Assembly: GCA_022791835.1 (NCBI GenBank)
Contig: JAAVZW010000020.1
Span: 1-50,523 of the forward strand
Direction of reading: 5' to 3'
Origin: Clostridia bacterium
Lineage (GTDB): Bacteria > Bacillota > Clostridia > TANB77 > CAG-508
DNA: 50,523 nt
Shown: positions 36,403 to 45,516 of the stretch, one piece after another
Numbering within the stretch: the first letter of the stretch is position 1
Layout: each line of letters starts with the position of its first letter
Translations under genes and position numbers: made by a program
The notes under the pieces: generated by a model
The model's database searches: none
The model's input: the letters and a program-made list of their open reading frames with translations, nothing else
Told to the model about the DNA's origin: nothing

Positions 36403-37950
36403 GTGCTTGAAAGAACTAAAAAAGTAATTTTTAAAGTAGCAATTTATATAAGATTATCTAAAGAAGATATGGATAGGGGATATGATGATAGCGAAAGTGT
36501 CAAGAACCAAAAAATCCTATTAGAAGAATATGTAAAAAATCTAGGAGAAGAATACGAATTAATAGGCATTTATATAGACCAAGGCTATACTGGAACAAAT
36601 TTCAATAGACCAGAATTTACTCGAATGATTAACGATATTGAACAAGATAAAATAAACATGGTAGTGACAAAGGATTTATCTCGTCTAGGTCGTGATTACA
36701 TAGGGACAGGAGAGTACATAGAAAACTGGTTCCCAGAGAAAAATATAAGATATGTTTCAGTAAATGATGGTATAGATACATTCATAGATAATAACGGAAA
36801 TAATGACATAGCACCATTCAAATCTATACTAAACGACATGTACTCTAAAGATTTATCAAAAAAAATACGAACAGCCTTACATACTATGCAAAAACAGGGA
36901 AAATGGGTAGGAGGAAAGACCCCACTAGGTTATGTGCAAGACAAAAAAGATAAAAATCATTTAGTAATTTGTGAAGAAGAAGCAAAGATTGTAAGAACCA
37001 TATTTAATATGGCAAAAGCAGGAAAACAGTTAGGAGTTATACGAGACTATCTAAATGACAATAAAATCCCGACAGCAAGTAGTTTAAGATATAATAAAGT
37101 GACTTCTTGGAGCAATAAAACGATAAAAAATATATTGGGACATGAAATATATATAGGAACAACAATTCAAAATAAAAGAAGTAGAATAAGCTACAAAAAT
37201 AGAAAAATGAGAGAAAATCCAAAAGAACAGTGGTATGTTATAGAAAATACACATGAACCAATTATTGACAAGAAAACTTTTGAGGCAGTTCAAAAAATGA
37301 GTATAGTTCAGAAATATGAAAGATGCGAAAAAAAGAATTATACACTATTAGATGGTCTACTATATTGTTATGAATGTGACCACAAAATAGGAATAAAAAA
37401 AGAAACAAGAACGGATAAATTCTTTACAATATGTAATAACTATCGTAGAAACTCTAAACTTGGAATATGCACTTGCCATGGCTTTAACTATGAATATTTA
37501 GAAGATAAAGTTTTAAAACACATAAAAGACCTATTTCAAGAAATAGACAGCAAGAAGATTGAACTCAATATAACAGATAAAAAGTCAGTCCATGATTACA
37601 AAAAGCTACTGGAAAATATAGAAAAAGAAATAGAACTAATAAAAAACAATATTGATAAAATGTATATGGATAAACTAGAAGGCAAAATCACAGAAGAGAT
37701 TTATGAAAGAGTGTTAAATAAATATAATGAGAAGATAAAAGAAAGACAGGGACAATATGAAGAAATAAAGAAGAACAAGAAAGAATTAGAAAAAGCTAAC
37801 AGTAAAGATATTACAAAATTAGTTAAGGAGCTTCTAAAACTAGAGAATCCAACTCCAGAATTAATGAAAATAATTATAAATAAAATAAAAATTCATCAAG
37901 ATAAACAAGTAGATATTTATTTAAATTTTAATAAGATAAATGAAATCTAA
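36403..37950 (+). CDS. Large serine recombinase (integrase)
   Basis: 515 aa, GTG start with AAAGGAGG. N-terminal resolvase domain: VAIYIRLSKEDMD with catalytic Ser in the DSESVKNQKILLEEY region, DQGYTGTNFNRPEFTRMI, VTKDLSRLGRDYIGTGEYIENWFPE. Recombinase domain PLGYVQDKKDKNHLV...IRDYLNDNKIPTAS; zinc ribbon C-x2-C at GLLYCYECDHK with later CNNYRR and CTCHGF; a long C-terminal coiled coil. It is the enzyme expected to have inserted the island into the ZIP gene. No CGG recoding site although other island-external genes have them. Confidence 0.92.
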   Translation: MLERTKKVIFKVAIYIRLSKEDMDRGYDDSESVKNQKILLEEYVKNLGEEYELIGIYIDQGYTGTNFNRPEFTRMINDIEQDKINMVVTKDLSRLGRDYIGTGEYIENWFPEKNIRYVSVNDGIDTFIDNNGNNDIAPFKSILNDMYSKDLSKKIRTALHTMQKQGKWVGGKTPLGYVQDKKDKNHLVICEEEAKIVRTIFNMAKAGKQLGVIRDYLNDNKIPTASSLRYNKVTSWSNKTIKNILGHEIYIGTTIQNKRSRISYKNRKMRENPKEQWYVIENTHEPIIDKKTFEAVQKMSIVQKYERCEKKNYTLLDGLLYCYECDHKIGIKKETRTDKFFTICNNYRRNSKLGICTCHGFNYEYLEDKVLKHIKDLFQEIDSKKIELNITDKKSVHDYKKLLENIEKEIELIKNNIDKMYMDKLEGKITEEIYERVLNKYNEKIKERQGQYEEIKKNKKELEKANSKDITKLVKELLKLENPTPELMKIIINKIKIHQDKQVDIYLNFNKINEI

Positions 37951-38086
37951 TAACTTATATAAGACCATTTTGTATATTTAAGAAAAAGTTGAAGTAACAT
38001 ACAATTATAAGTCACGAAATCACTCTTTTTATGTAGAGCAGAATACACACAAATGCTAGAGATAATTAGAAGATATGAATATTTTG

Positions 38087-38115
38087 TTGACAATTATATT
38101 TATTTAAGATATACT
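38087..38115 (+). promoter_or_regulatory. Promoter of the dgkA-like gene
   Basis: TTGACA (38087-38092), 17 bp, TATACT (38110-38115), about 35 bases before ATG 38151. Confidence 0.6.
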
Positions 38116-38150
38116 CTAACTTGTAAAATTCATTGTAAAAAGAGGAAAAA

Positions 38151-38479
38151 ATGCAGAAATATAAAACAAAGAATTTCTTTGAAAGCATTAAACATGCTTT
38201 TGGGGGAATATGTTTAATGTGCAAAGAAATATTAAAATATATTTTGGAATAACAATATTATTTGTAATATTTAATATACTAAATAAAAGTAGCAAGATGG
38301 AGTGGCTTATATTTACAATTTTATGTTTTGCAGTATATGCTGCAGAAACAATGAATACAGCTATAGAAAATATTGTGGACAAGCTCGAGCCAAAAGAAAA
38401 TGTATATGCAAAGAATGCAAAAGATTTAATAGAAGATAAATATGAGTATGTATTATTAAAAAGACATATAAATGACTAA
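38151..38479 (+). CDS. Diacylglycerol/undecaprenol kinase family, with a -1 shift or indel
   Basis: The frame from ATG 38151 (RBS AGAGG) gives KNFFESIKHAF, the DgkA N-terminus; the rest (RNIKIYFGITILFVIFNIL, then AAETMNTAIENIVDKLEP, the catalytic motif) lies in the -1 frame, open from 38192 to 38479. The switch falls in TTTTGGGGG (38198-38206), a homopolymer pair, so it is a -1 event or a one-base loss, not the CGG signature. If translation starts at 38210 the protein lacks its first helix. Island gene; phosphorylates lipid alcohols at the membrane. Confidence 0.65.
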
Positions 38480-38493
38480 AATACTATAAAACT

Positions 38494-38534
38494 AAAGCTT
38501 TCAAGAAACAAAAAACTATTGAAAGCTTTTTTAT
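38494..38534 (+). terminator. Rho-independent terminator
   Basis: AAAGCTTTCAA / TTGAAAGCTTTT arms and T tail after the dgkA-like gene. Confidence 0.8.
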
Positions 38535-38636
38535 TACGTAGGAAATTACTAGTTTTGCTAGTAATTTCTGGAGTAAGAAGGTTAAGTTACATTGATTCGC
38601 CCGAACGAAGTGAGTGGCATGTGGCGAAGCCACTTT

Positions 38637-38750
38637 TCTTATATTCTAGGAAAATACGCGCGTAGCGTGTAATTGACGTAGAAGATAGTTGTGCGAAACT
38701 TAGATTTTCTTAGCGAAGGATGAGCTTAGAAAATATTAGTTCCGTTTTTT
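38637..38750. repeat. Dispersed intergenic repeat, copy C (inside the island)
   Basis: Near-identical to copy B at 28588-28697, same orientation; shares its right half with copy A. That the island carries the same repeat as chromosomal spacers suggests either a mobile repeat or an island long resident in this lineage. The remaining part of the gap 38480-38865 shows only a short palindromic stretch (GAAATTACTAG/CTAGTAATTTC, 38544-38567). Confidence 0.7.
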
Positions 38751-38780
38751 TAGTATCATAAATAAATCTTAAGATAATCC

Positions 38781-38809
38781 TTGATAATCAATCTAAATAG
38801 TTGTATAAT
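38781..38809 (+). promoter_or_regulatory. Promoter of the repeat-protein gene
   Basis: TTGATA (38781-38786), 17 bp, TATAAT (38804-38809), 57 bases before the ATG. Confidence 0.6.
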
Positions 38810-38865
38810 ATACTTATATAAGTATATTAACTAAAATTATAAAATGTAAATAATAGGAGAAAAAT

Positions 38866-41800
38866 ATGGCAAAGAGAAATGGTAAAATTGACTTTACAAG
38901 TGTAGGATTTGATAAAGAAGGATTTGACCCACAAGGATATGATATACAAGGATATGATAAAGATGGCTATGACAGAAATGGATATGATAAATTCGGCTAT
39001 GATAGAGAAGGATTTGATGAAGAAGGCGTACATAAGGAAACAGGAACACCATACAGTCCAGATGGCTATGATGTAAGAGGTTTTAGTATATATGGAAGAC
39101 ATAAAGATACAAGAACTATATATGATAAAGAAGGCTATGATGTAAAAGGTTATGATAGAACAGGATATAACAGAGATGGATTTAATAGTCATGGAATACA
39201 TAAAGACACAGGAACAGAATATGATTTAGAAGGATATAATAGATATGGCGACGATAAATCAGGTTATAATAGAGAAGGATATAATGACATTTTAAAAATC
39301 TACAGAGATACAGGAGAAAAATATAATAAAGAAGGTTACGATATAAATGGCTTTGATAGATATGGAATACATAAAGATACAAACGATTACTATAATAGAA
39401 TGGGTTATGACAAAGATGGCTATGATGAAGAGGGCTATAACAAAAATGGGTATGATAGACATGGCTTTAATATGAGAGGAATACATAGAAAAACAGGAAC
39501 AAGATTTGATGAAGAAGGCTATGATAGGAGTGGATATGACAAAAATGGATGGAACAGAAGAAGAATATGTAGAGAAACAGGAACTGAATTTGATTCAGAA
39601 AGCTATAAGAAGAATGGCTATGATAAAGAAGGTTATGATAGACAAGGCTTTGATTGGAATAGAATGCACAAAGAAACAGGAACACAATATGATCCAGAAG
39701 GTTATGATATAGAAGGATACAATGAAGAAGGCTATGACAGACAAGGATTTAATAAAAGTGGATTTAACAAAGAAGGACTTAACAAACAAGGCTTTAATAT
39801 TTGGGCAATACATAAGGATACAGGAACTAAATATGACTTAGAAGGTTATGATGTCTATGGGAAAGATATACAAGGCTATGATAGACAAGGATTTAAATGG
39901 TCTAGAAAACACAAAGAAACAGGAACTATATTTGATTTAGAAGGCTTTAATAAAGACGGCTATGATGAAGAAGGCTATGATAGACAAGGATTTAATAAGC
40001 AAGGGTTTAATAGAGAAGGAATAAACAAAGACACGGGCACTTTGATTGACTTAGATGGATATAATAAAGATGGTTATGATGAAGAAGGCTACGGTAGATT
40101 TGGTTATAATAAGAATGGTTTCAATAGGAGTGGAATGGATAAACTTACAGAAAGAAGATATAACATAGAAGGATATTATAGCAATGGATATAATAATGAG
40201 GGATTCAATAGGGAAGGCTATAATAGAGAAGGTTTTAACATAGAAGGGATACATAAAGAAACAGGAACCAAATTTAGCCCAGAAGGCTATGATATAATGG
40301 GATTTGACGTAAACGGAATACATAGAAAAACAGGAACAAAGTATGATACTGCTGGTTATGATGTACAAGGCTATGATGAAGAAGGCTATGATAGAAAAGG
40401 ATATGATAGAGTAGGAATTTATAAAGAAACAGGAACAGAATATAATCTAAAAGGTTATAATAGAGATGGATTCACAGAAGCAGGATTTGATATATATGGA
40501 ATACACAAAGAAACAGAAACTCGTTTTGATCTAGAGGGATATGATGCACGAGGTTATAACAGTAATGGATTTAATAGACAAGGAATACATGAGAAGACAA
40601 AAACTCAGTATGACACAGAAGGATATGATGTACAAGGATATGATAAAGCAGGATTTAATAGAAAAGGTATGCATAAAGAAACAGAAACCGAATTTGATTT
40701 AGAAGGATATGATTGTTACGGAGAAGATAAAGACGGATACAACAGAGCAGGATTTAATAGAGAAGGAATCCACAAAGAAACAGGAGACTATTATGATTTA
40801 AATGGATACGATATGCGTAATATAAGTTTTAGAGGGTTTAATAGAGAAGGCATATGTATTCGTACAGGTAATCAATATGATGAAGCAGGATATGATGCAA
40901 AAGGCTATAATGAAGAAGGCTATGACAGAAAGCTTTTTAATAGAAATGGAATACATAAAATAACTGGGGCGAGATATGATAACATAGATGAAATGGATAG
41001 AGAAGGATATAATCTAAGGGGATTTGATAAATATGGAATACATAGAGAAACAGGAACAGGATTTGATTTAGAAGGTTATGATAGTATTGGAGAAGATAGG
41101 CAAGGCTATGATAGAAAAGGCTTTGATAGAATGAGAATACACAAAGAAACAGGCACAGAATTTGATCCAGAAGGTTATGACTGGTATGGAGTAAATAAAG
41201 AAGGCTATGATAGAACAGGGTTTGACATATATGGAGAACACAAAGAAACAGGAACAGGATATGATTTAGAAGGCTATGATAGAGATGGCTATGACAAAGA
41301 TGGATATAATAGGCAAGGTTATAACAAATATGGAGTGAACAGAGAAGGCTATGATGAAAGAGGTTTTGACAAAGAAGGAATACATAGAGAAACAAAAACA
41401 ATATATGATTTAGATGGATATAATGTACATGGCTATGATGCAGAAGGATATCTAAGAAGCGGATTTAAAATTAAACATGAATATAAAGAACCAGCATGTA
41501 GGTATGAGGCAATATACGATTATTATGACAAGGTAACTTATATTATTAGTATACACAAAGAAACAGGCACGAATTTTAATCCAGAGGGATATGATATTGA
41601 GGGCTATAATGAAGAAGGATACAATGTAGAAGGATATGACAGAAAAGGCTTTAATAGAGCAGGAATACATAAAGAAACAGGCACAGTATATGATAGAAAG
41701 GGCTACGATAAAGATGGTTATAATAAAGAAGGCTATAACCGTTGGGGAGAACGTAAAAAAGTGGAAATTTCGGAAACAGTTAAACTTAAACCAACACTGC

Positions 41801-41937
41801 TAGAAACTTTAAGAGAAAAAAAGGCAAGTCTACAACAAATAGCCGATGAACTAAAAATTAGCCTTCAAGAAGCACAAAAACTATTGGAAGCTTATACAAG
41901 TTTAGATGGACAAAACATTAATGGAGAAGAAAAATAG
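38866..41937 (+). CDS. 1023-aa protein of G-[YF]-[DN]-x-x tandem repeats
   Basis: Almost the whole chain is a five-residue repeat such as GYDKDGYDRNGYDKFGYDREG, broken at intervals of about 25-45 residues by a spacer of the form GIHKETGTxYDxEGYD. No signal peptide or membrane helix. The last ~60 residues differ (LKPTLLETLREKKASLQQIADELKISLQEAQKLLEAY), with a helix-turn-helix-like stretch. About 200 glycine codons, none with a preceding zero-frame C. Period five with aromatic and Asp/Asn at fixed places suggests a stacked solenoid or a Ca-binding fibre; function unknown. RBS TAGGAG. Followed 13 bases later by a coiled-coil protein gene, probably its partner. Confidence 0.8.
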   Translation: MAKRNGKIDFTSVGFDKEGFDPQGYDIQGYDKDGYDRNGYDKFGYDREGFDEEGVHKETGTPYSPDGYDVRGFSIYGRHKDTRTIYDKEGYDVKGYDRTGYNRDGFNSHGIHKDTGTEYDLEGYNRYGDDKSGYNREGYNDILKIYRDTGEKYNKEGYDINGFDRYGIHKDTNDYYNRMGYDKDGYDEEGYNKNGYDRHGFNMRGIHRKTGTRFDEEGYDRSGYDKNGWNRRRICRETGTEFDSESYKKNGYDKEGYDRQGFDWNRMHKETGTQYDPEGYDIEGYNEEGYDRQGFNKSGFNKEGLNKQGFNIWAIHKDTGTKYDLEGYDVYGKDIQGYDRQGFKWSRKHKETGTIFDLEGFNKDGYDEEGYDRQGFNKQGFNREGINKDTGTLIDLDGYNKDGYDEEGYGRFGYNKNGFNRSGMDKLTERRYNIEGYYSNGYNNEGFNREGYNREGFNIEGIHKETGTKFSPEGYDIMGFDVNGIHRKTGTKYDTAGYDVQGYDEEGYDRKGYDRVGIYKETGTEYNLKGYNRDGFTEAGFDIYGIHKETETRFDLEGYDARGYNSNGFNRQGIHEKTKTQYDTEGYDVQGYDKAGFNRKGMHKETETEFDLEGYDCYGEDKDGYNRAGFNREGIHKETGDYYDLNGYDMRNISFRGFNREGICIRTGNQYDEAGYDAKGYNEEGYDRKLFNRNGIHKITGARYDNIDEMDREGYNLRGFDKYGIHRETGTGFDLEGYDSIGEDRQGYDRKGFDRMRIHKETGTEFDPEGYDWYGVNKEGYDRTGFDIYGEHKETGTGYDLEGYDRDGYDKDGYNRQGYNKYGVNREGYDERGFDKEGIHRETKTIYDLDGYNVHGYDAEGYLRSGFKIKHEYKEPACRYEAIYDYYDKVTYIISIHKETGTNFNPEGYDIEGYNEEGYNVEGYDRKGFNRAGIHKETGTVYDRKGYDKDGYNKEGYNRWGERKKVEISETVKLKPTLLETLREKKASLQQIADELKISLQEAQKLLEAYTSLDGQNINGEEK

Positions 41938-41950
41938 GTAGGGTATTATA

Positions 41951-42304
41951 ATGCAAGAGAAGATGTTAATGAAAAAAGAAAAATTAAATTTATTTGAAAA
42001 AATAAGTAGATTTTTCAAAGGGATATTTTATAAAAGACAAAATCAAAATACAGTAAATTCTAGAAAAACTTATATAGAAAAGCAAGGAACACTAGATATA
42101 CTAAGGAAAGAACAAGAAATACTAAATATACAAATGAAATATGAAAATGGAGAAATGAAAGAAAGCGATTTATCAGATGAAGAAAAAGAAGAACTAGCTA
42201 AACTATACAAAGCGCAAATTAAGACACTAGAAGAAAACATTTTAACATATAAAAATAAATTAAATGTTTATAAAGAAAAAATAATCAAGGCAAAACAACA
42301 ATAA
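41951..42304 (+). CDS. Coiled-coil protein, partner of the repeat protein
   Basis: 117 aa, highly charged; one long predicted coiled coil (TLDILRKEQEILNIQMKYENGEMKESDLSDEEKEELAKLYKAQIKTLEENILTYK region, shown here only by its heptad-like spacing). No signal peptide, no family recognised. Starts 13 bases after the repeat-protein stop with a weak RBS (TAGGTAGGG), so the two are co-transcribed; last gene of the island. Confidence 0.6.
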   Translation: MQEKMLMKKEKLNLFEKISRFFKGIFYKRQNQNTVNSRKTYIEKQGTLDILRKEQEILNIQMKYENGEMKESDLSDEEKEELAKLYKAQIKTLEENILTYKNKLNVYKEKIIKAKQQ

Positions 42305-42386
42305 TATAACTAAATTATTGTTGAATTTATAGTCTGACTTATATGTATATGTTAAAGCTACAATTTAAATATAAATTCACTATTCA

Positions 42387-42407
42387 CATTCTACTTTAAC
42401 CAAAACC
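42387..42407 (-). repeat. Right terminal inverted repeat of the island
   Basis: Partner of 34443-34463. Ends at the CCAGAAGG direct repeat where the ZIP gene resumes. Confidence 0.65.
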
Positions 42408-42413
42408 AGAAGG

Positions 42414-42820
42414 GATGGCAGTAGGTGTAGTGTTTGCTGGATTCTTGGCTGGAAATGCAGGAATTGCATTATTTGAAGCAATAATATTGGCATTAGGAAT
42501 AGCAATACAGAATATTCCAGAAGGTGCGATAATTTCTATGCCATTAAAAATGAAAGGTGAGCAAAAAGGCAAAGCGTTTACATCAGGAGTGCTATCAGGT
42601 GTTGTAGAACCAATTGCGGCATTTGCAACAGTTTTATTACTAAACTTAGTTGTGCCATTCTTACCATACTTATTATCATTTGCAGCGGGAGCTATGATAT
42701 TTGTAGTAGCAGAAGAATTAATACCAGAAATGCATGAAGGCCAAAAGTCAGCAATTCGGAGTAATAGGAGTAACAATAGGTTTTGTAATCATGATGGTAC
42801 TAGACATAGCATTAGGCTAA
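42414..42820 (+). pseudogene. ZIP metal transporter, 3' half (one recoding site)
   Basis: Continues the ZIP protein from residue 120: EGMAVGVVFAGFLAG, then IQNIPEGAIISMPLKM (second metal-site helix) and IFVVAEELIPEMHEGQKS. The frame breaks at C42757 (ATT-C-GGA), giving SAIGVIGVTIGFVIMMVLDIALG and stop at 42820. It has no start codon with an RBS of its own, so it is silent while the island is in place; excision would restore the gene. Confidence 0.92.
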
Positions 42821-42870
42821 ATGCTTGACAAAGCGATATAGAAGAATATATAATAAATAAAATGTAATAG

Positions 42871-42906
42871 AAAGGCGTATATGCAAATGCATATATCGTC
42901 TTTTAT
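42871..42906 (+). terminator. Leader hairpin ahead of the ABC-F gene
   Basis: AAAGGCG-ATATGC ... GCATAT-TCGTCTTT with one-base bulge and T tail, 20 bases before the ABC-F start. Acts as terminator of ZIP or as an attenuator; leader attenuation is usual for antibiotic-resistance ABC-F genes. Confidence 0.5.
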
Positions 42907-42925
42907 GTTCAATAGGAGAGAAAAA

Positions 42926-44490
42926 ATGGCATTATTAGAAGTTACAAACTTATCTCATGCATTTGCAGAGAAAGTTTTATATAAAGATTCGTCTTTTGAA
43001 TTATATAAAGGAGAACACATGGGCATAGTTCGGACAAAATGGTACTGGTAAGAGTACCCTTATTAAGCTACTTCTAAAAGAAATTTTGCCAGATAAAGGA
43101 ACTATCAAATGGCAAAATGGTGTAACCATAGGAAGCCTAGACCAATATGCAATAGTAAAAGAAGAACAGACAATATTTGAATATCTAAAAACAGCATTTA
43201 TCAAATTATATGAAATAGAAAATAAACTAAACGAATTATATATGCAAATGGCAGAAAATTACACAGATGAGATAATAAACAAAGTAACAAAGTATCAAGA
43301 AAAATTAGAAAAAAGTGGATTTTATGAAATAGAGAGCAAAATAAAAAAAGTAGCAAGCGGTCTTGGAATAACAGCTATGGGACTAGATACAAAACTAACA
43401 AACTTAAGTGGAGGACAAAGAGCAAAAGTAATACTCGCAAAATTACTCCTACAAACACCAGAAGTAATAGTACTAGATGAACCAACAAACTTTCTAGATA
43501 AAGAACATATAGAATGGTTATCAGACTATCTAATAACATTTGAAGGAGCATTTATCATAGTCTCACATGACTTTGAGTTCTTAGAAAAAGTTACAACCTG
43601 CATATGTGATATAGAATTTAACAAAATAAAAAAATACAAAGGAAAATACTCAAGTTTCCTAAAACAAAAAGAAACTCAAAGAGAAGAATACATAAAAGAA
43701 TACGAATCACAGCAAAAAGAAATAAAAAAATTAGAAGACTATATTGCAAAAAACAAAGTAAGAGCATCAACAGCCAAAATGGCAAAAAGTAGAGAGAAAA
43801 AGCTAGAGAAAATGGAAGTAATAGAAAAACCAAGTTTCACATCAAAGCCACACTTTAGATTTAGTAATTTAGAAACTACTGCACAAGTCATTTTAGAAGT
43901 AAAAGATTTAGAAGTACGGTTACTATTACTCACTCTTACCAAAAATGAAATTTGAAATAAGAAACGAAGAAAAAATAGTAATAACAGGTTTCAATGGAAT
44001 CGGAAAATCTACACTACTTAAAACTATAATGGGAGAAATAAAGCCTATGGCAGGAGAATATAGATTTTCAGATACAATAAAAAGCATAGGATACTATGAG
44101 CAAGACTTAAAATGGGAGAATCCAGAAGATATACCACTAGATATTATATCAAGAGAATATCCAAATCTAACCCAAAAACAAGTAAGAAAACATCTGTCAG
44201 ATTGCGGAGTAAAAAAAGAACATGTAATGCAATCCATAGGAACTTTAAGTGGAGGAGAACAATCTAAGGTAAAACTTTGTAAACTAATTTTAAAGCCATG
44301 TAATATACTAATACTAGACGAACCAACAAATCACCTAGATGCAGATACAAAAGAGGAATTAAAAAAAGCAATAAAAGAGTTCAAAGGCACAATAATATTA
44401 GTCTCACATGAAGAAGCCTTTTATAAAGACTTAAAAGCAAGAGTAATAAATATAAAAGAATTATGTTTATCTAGTACAAAAAGAAAATAA
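42926..44490 (+). CDS. ABC-F family ribosome-associated ATPase (two recoding sites)
   Basis: 520 aa with two ATPase domains and no membrane helix. First domain: break at C43031 (GTT-C-GGA) gives MGIVGQNGTGKSTL, where Gly36 begins Walker A; signature LSGGQRAKVILAK; Walker B VIVLDEPTNFLD. Linker with coiled coil (QREEYIKEYESQQKEIKKLEDYI, then KVRASTAKMAKSREKKLEKM) as in YkpA/YbiT-type ABC-F. Second break at C43917 (GTA-C-GGT) gives DLEVGYYYSLLPKM; second domain GFNGIGKS, LSGGEQSKVKL, ILILDEPTNHLD. Acts on the ribosome as a translation factor or drug protector. RBS AGGAGAG. Confidence 0.93.
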
Positions 44491-44565
44491 TATAAAGCTT
44501 GATAATTAAAAACAACTTATGATAAAATATAAATTAAATAAAAATATAAAAACAAAGGAGAAAAA

Positions 44566-45458
44566 ATGGAAAAATTAAAGGGAAAAAAATCACTTATAGC
44601 AATAATAGTGATAATATTTATTTGCATAATAGCATTAGTTACAACATTAACAATAAATATAATATCTAGAAAAAAAGCAGAAGAAGAGAAAAATAAAATA
44701 GTAGACCCTAATATGGCAGTACAAACAAAGGCAGTAGTAGTAAGAGAATATGATAAATATATGATGGTAATGCTTATAGATAGCCAATATAATGCATTCG
44801 GTTCGGTTTCATATTCAAATGAAGGAGATATAGGCTTTAAAAAAGGACAAGAAATATTAATACATTATGATGGAACAATAGCAGAAACATATCCATGCCA
44901 ACTAGGAAAAGCAGGGAAGATAGAAATATTGAAAGACAAAAGTGATGTAGAGATACCAAAAAAACTTTTAAGATATTGTTATAATAGTGAAGATAAGATT
45001 TCAATTACATTAAACGAACTAACAAGGACAAAAATATCTTTAACAATAAAAGATGAGAATGAAATACCATATCAATATCCAAGTAGTTATAATTTAGTAA
45101 AAAAGAATGTAGACTACGAAGAACCTAAGTTTGACGAAAATAGATTAGTAGGACAACCAAGTGATAATTCAATACAAGGATATTTGCGGACCAGAAAACC
45201 CAAGTTTTGCATGGGAAGAACCAAAAAGATTTGTAGAAAGAGGCTCAAGTGAAGAAGAACCTACTTATTATTCAATAAATCCAGCAGATAAGAAACTTAC
45301 ATTAATAATGGACTGGGAAAAAATATATGGAGAATTAGGTGAGCGGAGAATACAGATTTGAATGGGGCGTTGGAGAGCTTAATTTCAATAATAAAGTTAT
45401 TAATTTTAAAATAGACAAAGACGGAAACCTTTCACATAATGGCATTACAAATCTATAA
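44566..45458 (+). CDS. Membrane-anchored protein with Big_8-like domain (two recoding sites)
   Basis: 296 aa. N-terminal anchor (SLIAIIVIIFICIIALVTTLTINII), then an OB-like domain (about residues 50-125) and a bacterial Ig-like domain: ISLTIKDENEIPYQYPSSYNLVKKN ... WEKIYGELGEGEYRFEWGV, the 'YG-L-GEYR' ending that marks Big_8-type domains. Breaks at C45187 (TTG-C-GGA, YLGPENPSF, Gly208) and C45344 (GAG-C-GGA, GELGEGEYRFE, Gly260), the second restoring the family motif. RBS AAAGGAG. Function unknown; the outside location fits a stress or lipoprotein-like role. Confidence 0.78.
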
Positions 45459-45516
45459 TTACTAATCGTGCCCACAAGGCTCAGATGTTAATATGGATAT
45501 ATAAAGGAGAAAAAAG

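Larger units (their letters stand above)
34437..42413 (+). mobile_element. 7.97-kb serine-recombinase island inserted in the ZIP gene
   Basis: CCAGAAGG is repeated at both ends (34437-34444 and 42406-42413); removing one copy plus the interior re-forms the ZIP reading frame exactly. Just inside are imperfect 21-bp inverted repeats, 34443-34463 and 42387-42407, 16 of 21 matching (GGTTT....AAAGTAGA.TG), as expected for recombinase arm sites. Cargo in order: ToxI/ToxN type III TA, structured RNA, membrane protein, 35-aa ORF, large serine recombinase, DgkA, repeat copy C, 1023-aa repeat protein, coiled-coil protein. No conjugation or replication genes are seen, so it is a small integrative element. 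Confidence 0.88.

Noticed and set aside
38866..41937. Many minus-strand open frames opposite the repeat protein
   Set aside because: They are reverse-complement shadows of a low-complexity repeat and lack ribosome sites.
38866..41937. CRISPR array or DNA satellite
   Set aside because: The repetition is at protein level with variable codons and no uniform spacer; one continuous reading frame with RBS and promoter.
45187..45344. The two breaks in the 44566 gene as sign of a pseudogene
   Set aside because: Both are the C-before-GGA form, and skipping them completes a Big_8-like motif and a clean stop.
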